Counted from the first letter of the stretch, positions 26,974 to 34,384 are shown. The stretch: DNA of 39,686 nucleotides from Kiritimatiellia bacterium (GCA_027858965.1 JAQIBS010000030.1:1-39686); one strand, 5' to 3'. Numbers and translations are program-made. The notes: a model not told the origin generated them from the letters alone.

Positions 26974-26980
26974 TTGTCAG

Positions 26981-27050
26981 GCTACAAGCTACAGTCTACA
27001 GTCTACAGTTTACAGTTTACAGTTTTTAGTTTTTAGGCTACAGGCTACAG
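26981..27050 (+). repeat. Ten 7-bp units arranged as successive pairs
   Basis: Ten perfect-register heptads start 7 bases after the subunit-3 stop codon: GCTACAA and GCTACAG, then TCTACAG twice, TTTACAG twice, TTTTTAG twice, GCTACAG twice. The array leads straight into a tail-type repeat (27050-27079) and the Shine-Dalgarno of the next gene. Confidence 0.85.
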
Positions 27051-27091
27051 TGGGTTGCGGGCAGAGCCTGCTTTAGGAGTGAGGGAGAAAT

Positions 27092-28744
27092 ATGTCCAAT
27101 AAACATGTGAATGTAATTGTTGTCGGTGCCGGTGCTGGAGGCGGAGTGGTGGCCAAAGTGCTGTCGGAGGCTGGTCTGTCGGTGGTGCTTCTGGAACGGG
27201 GACGTTGGCAGAACTTTCATGACATCACCGATGATGAACTGGTGTCGCAGCGTACTCCCCGATTAACGCGGGCTCCGGGGCCGGAAAATAAACCTTCGCG
27301 TAAGGCGCATGAATTCGATAATGGACGTAACGGAGTGGTTGTTCCTAACAATGTGGCATGCGTTGGTAGCGGCACTATGACTTATGGAGCCATGGCATGG
27401 CGTTATATGCCGCAGGATTTCAGGATGAAATCCATCTATGGTCCGCTTGATGGATCGACTCTGGATGATTGGCCGATCTCCTATGAGGATCTCGAACATT
27501 GCTATGAACGTGCGGAATGGGAGGTGGGGGTGTCGGGTGATGATACGACCAATCCTTTTGCAGCCAAACGCAATAAACCGCGGCCGATGCCTGCATTTCC
27601 CTATGATCGCGAGGCAAGGATGCTGATTCCCGGTATGAAACGGCTAGGTTGGCATCCGTTTCCCGTTCCTATGTTGCGGAATTCAATACCGTACGGAGGA
27701 CGTCCGCAGTGTATTCATATGCGCTCCTGTTGCGGGTTTGCCTGCCCCATCAACGCAAAATGCGGCACACAGAATACGGTGATTCCCGCTGCTTTGGCAA
27801 CCGGGCTCTGTGAATTACGTACAGATGCGGTTGTGAGTGAGGTGATGGTTGATGACCAGGGGCGTGCCCGTGGTGTTAAGTATTACGATATCAATGACCG
27901 TTTGCAGGAGCAGACCGCCGATCTTGTGGTGCTTTCCGCAGCCGCCAGCGGGACGGCACGAATTTTACTCAACTCCAAATCAAAACTTTTTCCCAATGGA
28001 GCCGGTAATAATAATGATTGGGTTGGACGCAATATCCAGGGACATTGTTATGTGGGGGCCTATGGTTTAATGGATGAGCAGGTCTATGAGGAGGCCGGTC
28101 CTCGTGCCACTGTGGCTTTCTGCGACTTCAATCACGGCAATCCCGGTCTGCATGGGGGCGGTATGCTGGCTAATGATTTTATTCTCATGCCTTATGCATT
28201 CAGCCGGCAGCGTCCTCCTGGCTCTGCCCGCTGGGGTCTTGCGCATAAAAAAGATCAGAGAGAGATGTATAAACATTTTATCCGTGTTGTAGGACCTGTG
28301 CAGGAAATGCCGGTCTTTGATGCCCGCGTAATGCTCGATCCTAAGAAGAAGGACTACTGGGGCATTCCGCTGGTACGAAACTCCGGATATAAGCATTTGC
28401 ATGATGCTGAGATAGGTCAGTTTCTCTCAGGGAAGGCCGAACAGTTGCTCAAGGAGATCGGTGCAAAGGATATCCATCGTTCTGCACCTTCTCCTGGATC
28501 CAGACGGGGGGCCGGTGGCGGACAGCATCAGGCTGGAACCTGCCGCATGGGAAATGATCCTAAGAGCTCAGTCACCAACCGCTACGGACAGGTGCATGAA
28601 ATAGACAATCTCTTTGTGGCAGACGGCAGTCTGAATGTAACCAATGGTGGTTTTAATCCAGCGCTCTCTATCATGGCACTGGGTTTCTGGGTCGGCGAGT
28701 ATATTGCACGCGAGTGGCAGGGAGGCGGACGTTTCCGCGCTTAA
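27092..28744 (+). CDS. GMC oxidoreductase, gluconate 2-dehydrogenase flavoprotein-like
   Basis: 550 residues; GGGAG 5 bases before ATG. N-terminal FAD fold VIVVGAGAGGGVVAKVL with the GxGxxG at 12-17 and the acidic end of strand 2 in VVLLERG. The GMC C-terminal domain has GGGQHQAGTCRMG (catalytic His region, about 478) and the closing NLFVADGSLNVTNGGFNPALSIMALGFW. A Cys-rich patch CIHMRSCCGFACPINAKCGT (about 208-227) is typical of the membrane-linked gluconate/sorbitol dehydrogenase group. It lacks its own signal and should ride the Tat signal of the upstream subunit. Electrons probably pass to the downstream cytochrome. Sugar, polyol or sugar-acid substrate, unresolved. Confidence 0.92.
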   Translation: MSNKHVNVIVVGAGAGGGVVAKVLSEAGLSVVLLERGRWQNFHDITDDELVSQRTPRLTRAPGPENKPSRKAHEFDNGRNGVVVPNNVACVGSGTMTYGAMAWRYMPQDFRMKSIYGPLDGSTLDDWPISYEDLEHCYERAEWEVGVSGDDTTNPFAAKRNKPRPMPAFPYDREARMLIPGMKRLGWHPFPVPMLRNSIPYGGRPQCIHMRSCCGFACPINAKCGTQNTVIPAALATGLCELRTDAVVSEVMVDDQGRARGVKYYDINDRLQEQTADLVVLSAAASGTARILLNSKSKLFPNGAGNNNDWVGRNIQGHCYVGAYGLMDEQVYEEAGPRATVAFCDFNHGNPGLHGGGMLANDFILMPYAFSRQRPPGSARWGLAHKKDQREMYKHFIRVVGPVQEMPVFDARVMLDPKKKDYWGIPLVRNSGYKHLHDAEIGQFLSGKAEQLLKEIGAKDIHRSAPSPGSRRGAGGGQHQAGTCRMGNDPKSSVTNRYGQVHEIDNLFVADGSLNVTNGGFNPALSIMALGFWVGEYIAREWQGGGRFRA

Positions 28745-28838
28745 AGCCGCTATGTTGAAGTGTAAGTGATAAGTTTAAGTCAATGGGTTGCAAAACCAAT
28801 GCCAACAAGTTTAAAAACAATATGGTTTTTTATTTAAG

Positions 28839-28863
28839 GCTGAAGTACGCTGTGTTAGAGGTG
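28839..28863 (+). promoter_or_regulatory. Tail-like motif supplying the ribosome binding site of the cytochrome gene
   Basis: GCTGAAGTACGCTGTGTTAGAGG resembles the tail repeats (GGCTACGCTGGGTTAGG). Its end AGAGGTG is the Shine-Dalgarno for ATG 28868. Confidence 0.4.
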
Positions 28864-28867
28864 ATTA

Positions 28868-29986
28868 ATGAGTAATAAAAATAGTGTTTCCACAGAACGC
28901 GCTTGGTATATTCTACCATTACTTATGACGGCGGTTTTTCTGGGCTGTTGTTTCTTAGGAGGATTGGGCTACTTTGAGTTCAGCCCTCCTGAAAAAACAT
29001 GCATATCCTGTCATGAGATGGCGGTTTCGAATATGAGATGGACCAATTCGGTGCATCGCAATGTCTCCTGTAAGGATTGTCATGGAGGTTCGGCTGACTC
29101 ATGGCATGCCCTGCGGGAGAATAGCAAACGCGTCTTTTATCACCTTACCGAAAAACGTCATGATAACATTCGCTTGACTGAAGAGCAGACTCTGCGGACC
29201 ATGAAAAACTGCCAGAGCTGTCACGCCCGTGAATTTGCTCACTGGCAGAATGGCGGGCATGGAATCAGCTACGCCGGAATTTTTCTGGATGAGAAGCATA
29301 ATCATACCGAGCAGATGGCAGAGGATTGCCTGCGTTGCCATGCGATGTTTAATGAAGGGCAGATAGCCGATGTCGTGACCCCTCTGAATATAACCGGTCC
29401 TTGGCAGTTGATGAATCCTGTGATGGCTGGGCAGCCGACTATTCCCTGTCAGGCCTGCCATACGTTACATGCGCCGGGAGCTCCTTTTCAACGGATGCCG
29501 GATACTTCAGACATGACTGCCGTCAGCATTACTAATGCCCCGTCAGTGCGTCGTGATACCCTCGCATTTTATGTGCGTCAGGAGAAGTGTTCCTTTCCTA
29601 TCGATGATCTCAGCATTCCGCGCATTGTGGAAAGGGGGCGCATCGTTAAGGTGTCGAGTGATCCGCGTCAGCGCCTCTGTACGCAGTGTCATGCGCCCAA
29701 TGCGTTGGGAGAGGCGGGCAGCTGTGATGATTGCACACCGACCGGCGTGCATGAGGGCATCAGCTGTGCGGCCTGCCATAAACCGCATTCCAACGACACA
29801 CGCGGCTCCTGCGTGACCTGTCATCCCCGCTTCACAGCCTGCAGTCAGGATGTGATGGCTATGGATACCACTTACCGCTCCCGTAAGAGCAAACATAATA
29901 TTCACCGTCTCAAGTGTATTGACTGTCATACAAAAGGAGTGCCGGAGCGGCCTGCGTCAGTTCCGCCTCTGCCGCCCTGGAAATGA
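28868..29986 (+). CDS. Membrane-anchored nine-haem c-type cytochrome (NapC/NrfH-like N-terminus)
   Basis: 372 residues. One N-terminal membrane anchor (about 13-35; WYILPLLMTAVFLGCCFLGG), then a periplasmic domain. Nine CXXCH haem sites: 45-49, 68-72, 115-119, 154-158, 194-198, 271-275, 300-304, 315-319, 350-354. CDDCT at 286-290 looks like a lost or partial site just before HEGISCAACH. The first two, with the short spacing and anchor, recall NapC/NirT quinol-linked cytochromes. Third gene of the dehydrogenase module and on the same strand, so it may pass electrons between the GMC flavoprotein and the quinone pool or an outer acceptor. A decayed copy of its last 25 codons lies at 31828-31902. 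Confidence 0.92.
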   Translation: MSNKNSVSTERAWYILPLLMTAVFLGCCFLGGLGYFEFSPPEKTCISCHEMAVSNMRWTNSVHRNVSCKDCHGGSADSWHALRENSKRVFYHLTEKRHDNIRLTEEQTLRTMKNCQSCHAREFAHWQNGGHGISYAGIFLDEKHNHTEQMAEDCLRCHAMFNEGQIADVVTPLNITGPWQLMNPVMAGQPTIPCQACHTLHAPGAPFQRMPDTSDMTAVSITNAPSVRRDTLAFYVRQEKCSFPIDDLSIPRIVERGRIVKVSSDPRQRLCTQCHAPNALGEAGSCDDCTPTGVHEGISCAACHKPHSNDTRGSCVTCHPRFTACSQDVMAMDTTYRSRKSKHNIHRLKCIDCHTKGVPERPASVPPLPPWK

Positions 29987-30053
29987 GCTTTCTGCAGGTC
30001 CAACCCCTACACTGCCTTGCATGGTACCTTTTCGCGTGGGCTCTGAGGGAATA

Positions 30054-31673
30054 TCAGAGAATAAGAATGATTGTCCCCGATGGCGGTGCGGGATACACCT
30101 CTGAGTACTCAACGAAGCCTGCCTGCTCTCGCTGATTGTCGAAGCAGGCTTTGATCCAGTCGGCACTGCGGGCCACTGACTCGATCCGTGTTTCATCAAG
30201 AATGCCTTTAAAATAGCTTCTTTCGTCATCCGAGCCAATCCGCAAGGCCTTTTTGTCATCATCAATGGGTCCCGTTTGTGCTCTTGAGCCCTTCTGAACA
30301 CCATCCAGATACAGACGCATCACGAGACCATCATACGTGCAACCCACATGGTGCCATTTGTTTGAAGAAACATCCGCTCCATTTCCCACAAAAGCGGAAG
30401 TATTATTGGTCTTAACGAGGAAGGCCAACCCTCCAGCACTATTTATGCCTTGTAAGATGAAGTAACAGTCGCCTTTCTCCAGTAAACGGTAGGTCGCATT
30501 TGTTCTTTCGAGTGTCACATCGGACTTGAGCCACGTCGAAACCGTCAGTGCCTGTGTGACACAGGACCCGATGGAATCATCGTCGGGAACCTCAATATAA
30601 TCGTTTCCATCAAAATACTGCCCGGCATCTAAAATACCGGAAACAGTCATATTTCCGTTTGCTGTTCCATCATTGCGGTTGGTTGTGCTGTCCACACCAG
30701 CACTCTGGTCAAGGTGCCAGACCCCTCCATAAGAGCTGCTCCAGAAGGTCCCGTTGGTCGCGTAAGCCGGCGTCGTAGCTGCTGTATTGTTCCAGTGCAG
30801 CTTAACGGTACTCGTCTCATCAATAAGATTTGCCACGGCAACCCAGACAATTGAGGTACCCGACGGATCCCATTTCTCGATTTCATGCAGGAGGGGTCTG
30901 CCGTAGACATCAGTCACCCGCAGGTCTCCTCCATCGCCGGGAGAGGAGAAGGTGCTGTAACGGAATCCGGGGAGATCCTCACTCAATCGTAAAGCGCATG
31001 GAAAATCGGTTAATGTGGTCGTGCCGCTGTAGCCAGCCAGAGTAACATCCATATGAAAATTCCAGTCGGGCATCTCTGTAACTTGCGCAAAAACCTGCAG
31101 TTCACTGATGCCGATATAGGCCGGGTCTGACTGACTGGAGAGCATTCGCATGGCCAGCCAGCGGCCCTGGCATCCATGCAGACTGACATCGGGCTCACCG
31201 GTATAGGTGTCCACTCCCGGTGCCTTTGCAAAGGTTGCATTGGTGACTAACGTCCAAAGGACAGGGACCGCGTTTGTGAAATCAGGGGCAGGGGCTGTCG
31301 GTGCGGATGAAATGTAGAACTCCACATCTTTAACACCCCGTCCCTCAGTGTCGACTGTCGGGTGATTCCAGTTGCAGTTCCATAGTTTCACGTGGTCAAG
31401 GGGTAGAACATCCCCTAAATCTATACGAAACCACTGGTTGGATACCGTTGGGAGAGATGGCGACATCCATGCAACATAGTCGGCTGCCGCCGCAGTGTGC
31501 TGATCACCGGTCAAGCCCGCACCGTTCACGGCGTATTTAGCATTACGGTAAGTCAGAGTTGAGGACGCTGTCGCCGAACTGTCGTCCAGTACAATACGGA
31601 CGACGTTTGAAGCTGACACAGAAAGTGCGCCAGCGACTACAACTGTGGTGATCCATATAAAATATTTACACAT
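30054..31673 (-). CDS. Secreted discoidin (F5/8 type C) / DUF2341 / LamG protein
   Basis: 539 residues; ATG 31673 with AAGGAG upstream. Signal peptide about 1-22. Residues about 25-197 form an F5/8 type C-like domain (WFRIDLGDVLPLDHVKLWNC, GISELQVFAQ). About 203-300 is DUF2341-like (FPCALRLSEDLPGF, HEIEKWDPSGTSIVWV). About 318-515 is a LamG/concanavalin domain (GGVWHLDQ, YFDGNDYIEVPDDDS, WHHVGCTYDG, YFKGILDETRIESVARS). All three are carbohydrate- or protein-binding folds with no catalytic motif. The C-terminus YPAPPSGTIILIL resembles that of the 9230-11689 protein. It runs convergently with the cytochrome gene, 67 bases apart. Confidence 0.88.
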   Translation of the reverse strand: MCKYFIWITTVVVAGALSVSASNVVRIVLDDSSATASSTLTYRNAKYAVNGAGLTGDQHTAAAADYVAWMSPSLPTVSNQWFRIDLGDVLPLDHVKLWNCNWNHPTVDTEGRGVKDVEFYISSAPTAPAPDFTNAVPVLWTLVTNATFAKAPGVDTYTGEPDVSLHGCQGRWLAMRMLSSQSDPAYIGISELQVFAQVTEMPDWNFHMDVTLAGYSGTTTLTDFPCALRLSEDLPGFRYSTFSSPGDGGDLRVTDVYGRPLLHEIEKWDPSGTSIVWVAVANLIDETSTVKLHWNNTAATTPAYATNGTFWSSSYGGVWHLDQSAGVDSTTNRNDGTANGNMTVSGILDAGQYFDGNDYIEVPDDDSIGSCVTQALTVSTWLKSDVTLERTNATYRLLEKGDCYFILQGINSAGGLAFLVKTNNTSAFVGNGADVSSNKWHHVGCTYDGLVMRLYLDGVQKGSRAQTGPIDDDKKALRIGSDDERSYFKGILDETRIESVARSADWIKACFDNQREQAGFVEYSEVYPAPPSGTIILIL

Positions 31674-31827
31674 GTGAACTCCTTATCCTTAAACAGTGTC
31701 ACTCGTATCCCATAGGGTGAGCCGGAAATATTCCAAAACCTGTTAAAAAAAATTGTCAAATGGTATTTAATTATGCGAGAGGAGAGGGGGATAGTCAACC
31801 CCTAAAACAGATTTCTGGAAAATGGGC

Positions 31828-31902
31828 AAATGTATTGACTGCCATTCGAATAGTGTTTCGAAGCGGCCGCCATCAGTTCTGCCCGTGCCGGTCTGGAAAT
31901 AG
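31828..31902 (+). pseudogene. Remnant of the 3' end of a second multihaem cytochrome c gene
   Basis: In frame it reads KCIDCHSNSVSKRPPSVLPVPVWK then TAG. This aligns with the last residues of the nine-haem cytochrome (KCIDCHTKGVPERPASVPPLPPWK). The haem site CIDCH, the PxxV spacing and the terminal WK-stop are kept. There is no room for the rest of a cytochrome upstream, where the LamG gene starts. Confidence 0.85.
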
Positions 31903-31980
31903 CTGTCCGCGTGTCATTAGTACCTCTCTTCTTAAATCCTATCATGTTTGCGAAAGATTTATGCTTTAGTTCTGTGCAAA

Positions 31981-32019
31981 CGCGCCCTCCGCAGTCGCGG
32001 GAGAGGCACGTCCTGCAAT
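31981..32019 (+). repeat. ~40-bp inverted repeat, left arm
   Basis: CGCGCCCTCCGCAG...CGCGGGAGAGGCACG...GCAAT is nearly the reverse complement of 32256-32296. The pair encloses structured repeat copy C. Confidence 0.75.
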
Positions 32020-32060
32020 AACAGGCTAAGCACACTTGAGCACTCACTCGCCTGCCCTTT

Positions 32061-32187
32061 TCTCTTCTATGCAACGCGAAGCGTTGTTAACTAACGCAGT
32101 AATGATTATCGCACAACTTGCCAAAGAATTGATAAAATATCGCTTATCACTTAAAGGACGTTTGGTTGCGGCTCTGCTGCGTTAGGT
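32061..32187 (+). repeat. ~125-bp structured repeat, copy C
   Basis: Same order as copies A and B. Hairpin AACGC-GAA-GCGTT keeps its stem with a changed loop. The long-range pair is CTAACGCAG with CTGCGTTAG, so both arms changed together relative to copy A (T-A to C-G). The central hairpin is GATA-AAA-TATC, different bases but again paired. TATCAC and TTTGGTTGCGGCTC are conserved. The co-changes indicate selection on, or templated maintenance of, a folded form. Confidence 0.85.
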
Positions 32188-32255
32188 TCAATCCTTGTCA
32201 TGATTAGGATTTCAGCCTCCAAATTGACTTCTGACACCTGCTGATACACACAGCG

Positions 32256-32296
32256 ATTGTAGGGCGTGCCTCTCCCGCGAATGCGGGAGGGCGCGC
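32256..32296 (+). repeat. ~40-bp inverted repeat, right arm
   Basis: ATTGTAGGGCGTGCCTCTCCC then GCGAATGCGGGAGGGCGCGC. It contains its own hairpin CTCCCGC-GAAT-GCGGGAG and pairs with 31981-32019. Confidence 0.75.
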
Positions 32297-32308
32297 AAAG
32301 ACGCAACA

Positions 32309-32404
32309 GCGGAAGGCGGAAACCATTTCAACCTTTTTAACAATTCTAACTACTTGAACTATCGCGATTTTCTTGTTTTTCATTGCGGAAGTTGAGCGAT
32401 AAGC
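32309..32404 (-). repeat. 96-bp inverted repeat, right copy
   Basis: Reverse complement of 26031-26126 with 9 mismatches counted in 96 and no gaps. Together they bracket the 6.4-kb dehydrogenase/cytochrome/LamG segment in inverted orientation. Confidence 0.9.
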
Positions 32405-32604
32405 AATTAATCTTAATCCAAGTCAACTTTTGACATTCTGTGGCAAATATGACAAACTTTCAGACATTTCTAAGAGGTCAATGGGGGTGTGTTTTTTGCC
32501 TGCCCGTAAAAATAATCCGATATTCGGCAGTTGAAAATGTCTATTCCGCATAAGTCATTATTTTTTAGAGATGTGCAGGATGGCAAAGTCGTACCCATTA
32601 GGTG

Positions 32605-32723
32605 ATGTGTCGCAACTCGGTATCGGAATCGGTATCGAAAATGCAGTTCGAGTAGCGATACCGATACCGATAGCGATATCGAATGATGGATTCACGTTAA
32701 ACTTAGATTTTAACTGCTCGTTT
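32605..32723 (+). repeat. Dispersed ~125-bp hairpin repeat, copy 2
   Basis: Direct copy of 11875-11999: ATGTGTCGCAACTCGG, GGTATCGGAATCGG units, GCAGTTCGAGTAGCG, CGATACCGATACCG units, then ATGGATTCACGTTAAAC. It is open in the larA frame and would add 55 spurious residues (…GIGIGIENAVRVAIPIPIAIS…) if the start were taken at 32571. Confidence 0.85.
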
Positions 32724-32735
32724 ATAGGATTAATG

Positions 32736-34016
32736 ATGACAAACGTAGATATACCTTATGCCCGGACTCATCTTCAAGCGGAAATTCCTGATGAAAACCT
32801 GATGGGAGTTTTTAGTGGAGGTGTGCAGCGGGCTGAAGATGAACCGTCTCAGAGCGAGCGGGTGAAGCTGGCAATGGAGGCTCCAACCGGCTCGCCCCCG
32901 CTCGAGGAGCTGGTTAAGAACAAACACAACATGGTTGTTATTACCAGTGATCATACCCGTCCTGTTCCCAGCAGGACCATCATGCCCTTAATTCTGGAAG
33001 AGGCCCGCCAAGGAAATCCGGAGATTGAGATCACTATCCTGGTTGCAACCGGCTTTCATCGGGCAACAACTCGTGCTGAACTGGTCGATAAGCTTGGGTT
33101 GGAAATTGTCGAAAATGAAAATATCGTTGTGCACGACTCACGGAATGCATCTGAGCTTGTCCGACTGGATGACCTGCCCTCCGGTGGTGAGCTGTGGCTT
33201 AACCGTCTGGCAGTTGAGACCGATCTTTTGATAGCTGAAGGTTTTATAGAACCCCATTTCTTTGCCGGTTTTTCCGGTGGACGCAAGAGCGTTCTGCCAG
33301 GGGTTGCCGGAGCCTCAACTGTGCTGGCCAATCATTGTGCGGAATTTATCAGCTCTCCACAGGCCTGCACCGGTTCGCTGGAGAACAATCCCATTCACCG
33401 GGATATGATTTTTGCAGCTGAGCAGGTAAATCTGGCTTATATTGTTAATGTGGTTATCGATGCAGATAAGCGCGTTGTTAAGGCCTTTGCCGGACATTTT
33501 GAAGCAGCTCATCTGGCTGGCTGTCGCTTTCTGGGAGAGCTGGTTGGAATTGAGGTGCCGGCCGCAGATATTGTGATCACCTCAAATGGCGGATATCCGC
33601 TTGATCAGAATATTTATCAGGCGGTTAAGGGTATGACAGCCGCAGAAGCAGCCGTTAAAAAAGGCGGCGTTATCATTATGGTTGCCGCTTGTAATGATGG
33701 TCATGGCGGTCTTTCTTTCTATACCCACATGGCTGTGGCCGATAGTCCTGCGGCTGTGTTGGAAAAGGTGGCTGGTATTCCGCGTAACCAGACGCTTCCT
33801 GATCAATGGGAGTTTCAGATTCTGGCCCGTATATTGAACCGTAATACCGTGATTATGGTGACAGATCAATGCGATGCGCAGATGATTAAACAGATGCATA
33901 TGCAGCATGCCGTAAATCTTGATGAGGCCTTGGGTATGGCCTTTGAACTACAGGGACAATCTGCTACAGTGACGGTTATTCCTGACGGAGTTTCGGTTAT
34001 TGTTAAGAAAAGGTGA
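32736..34016 (+). CDS. larA: Nickel-dependent lactate racemase-like protein (LarA, DUF2088)
   Basis: 426 residues from ATG 32736; ATG 32733 is adjacent, and AGGA at 32726-32729 fits 32736 better. The open frame extends to 32571 but that part is repeat-derived. Key residues of LarA are present: Asp72 and Arg75 in DHTRP, His108 in ATGFHRATT, His174 in EPHFF, Lys184 in GGRKS (the lysine that binds the pincer cofactor) and His200 in LANHC. The numbering, as I recall it, equals that of the Lactobacillus enzyme. LarA interconverts D- and L-lactate using the nickel-pincer nucleotide; some relatives act on other 2-hydroxy acids. The NPN makers LarB/C/E are not in the window. etfB, etfA and an FAD lactate dehydrogenase follow on the same strand after 427 bases, supporting lactate as substrate. 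Confidence 0.9.
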   Translation: MTNVDIPYARTHLQAEIPDENLMGVFSGGVQRAEDEPSQSERVKLAMEAPTGSPPLEELVKNKHNMVVITSDHTRPVPSRTIMPLILEEARQGNPEIEITILVATGFHRATTRAELVDKLGLEIVENENIVVHDSRNASELVRLDDLPSGGELWLNRLAVETDLLIAEGFIEPHFFAGFSGGRKSVLPGVAGASTVLANHCAEFISSPQACTGSLENNPIHRDMIFAAEQVNLAYIVNVVIDADKRVVKAFAGHFEAAHLAGCRFLGELVGIEVPAADIVITSNGGYPLDQNIYQAVKGMTAAEAAVKKGGVIIMVAACNDGHGGLSFYTHMAVADSPAAVLEKVAGIPRNQTLPDQWEFQILARILNRNTVIMVTDQCDAQMIKQMHMQHAVNLDEALGMAFELQGQSATVTVIPDGVSVIVKKR

Positions 34017-34022
34017 ACCTAT

Positions 34023-34050
34023 GGCAAGTGGCAAGTGGCAAGTGGCAAGT
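34023..34050 (+). repeat. GGCAAGT tandem, four copies
   Basis: Four perfect 7-base units beginning six bases after the larA stop codon. Confidence 0.85.
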
Positions 34051-34132
34051 GCTTTGATTCGAACTTTGTCTCGCACTTAGTCTGGTTTAACGAGGTGTGA
34101 GATAAGGTGCTAGACAAGGAAGTTGTTCGCTA

Positions 34133-34171
34133 CATGTCACGCCATCATGTCACGCCATCATGTCACGCCGT
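34133..34171 (+). repeat. 13-bp tandem repeat, three copies
   Basis: CATGTCACGCCAT twice, then CATGTCACGCCGT. Function unknown; it could vary in copy number. Confidence 0.85.
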
Positions 34172-34332
34172 ATTGAAGAAGGCGGAAGCCTTGGCGACGG
34201 CGGATGCGGGCGACTGCGAGCAGTACGTGAATGATCAGGTTACGCAAAATGGTCAGCCGCGTAGCGACTGCCCTCCTTGATCAGCACTTTGCCGAAGAAA
34301 AATGTAGTAGCCGCTCTGTGAGCGGCATTTAC

Positions 34333-34367
34333 CTACAAGCTACTGGCTACAAGCTACAAGCTGAACC
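34333..34367 (+). repeat. CTACAAG heptad array
   Basis: CTACAAG, CTACTGG, CTACAAG, CTACAAG, CTGAACC in 7-base register. Unlike most others in the window, it does not touch a stop codon. Confidence 0.65.
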
Positions 34368-34384
34368 CCGATAAACAATTTTTC

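Larger units (their letters stand above)
31674..32604. other. Long repeat-filled intergenic region between the LamG gene and larA
   Basis: About 930 bases without an intact gene. Contents in order: an AT-rich promoter region for the LamG gene (TTGACA on the minus strand at 31754-31759, no good -10 seen); the cytochrome remnant 31828-31902; the left arm of a ~40-bp inverted repeat (31981-32019); structured repeat copy C (32061-32187); the right arm (32256-32296); the 96-bp inverted repeat right copy (32309-32404); and about 200 bases in which I see nothing, before the hairpin repeat at 32605. Confidence 0.6.

Noticed and set aside
24982..32187. Structured repeats as integron attC sites (copy C ends GCGTTAGGT, like GTTRRRY)
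   Set aside because: Copies A and B have AAT/ATT where attC needs AAC/GTT, copies are 1.2 and 5.9 kb apart around ordinary genes on both strands, and no integrase is present. A remote relation is not excluded.
26031..32404. Composite transposon with insertion sequences at both ends
   Set aside because: The 96-bp repeats are far too short to encode a transposase, and none is found in or beside them.
32571..32735. Upstream start for larA
   Set aside because: The added residues are encoded by the dispersed CGATACCG repeat also found at 11875-11999, and LarA catalytic numbering fits the ATG at 32736.
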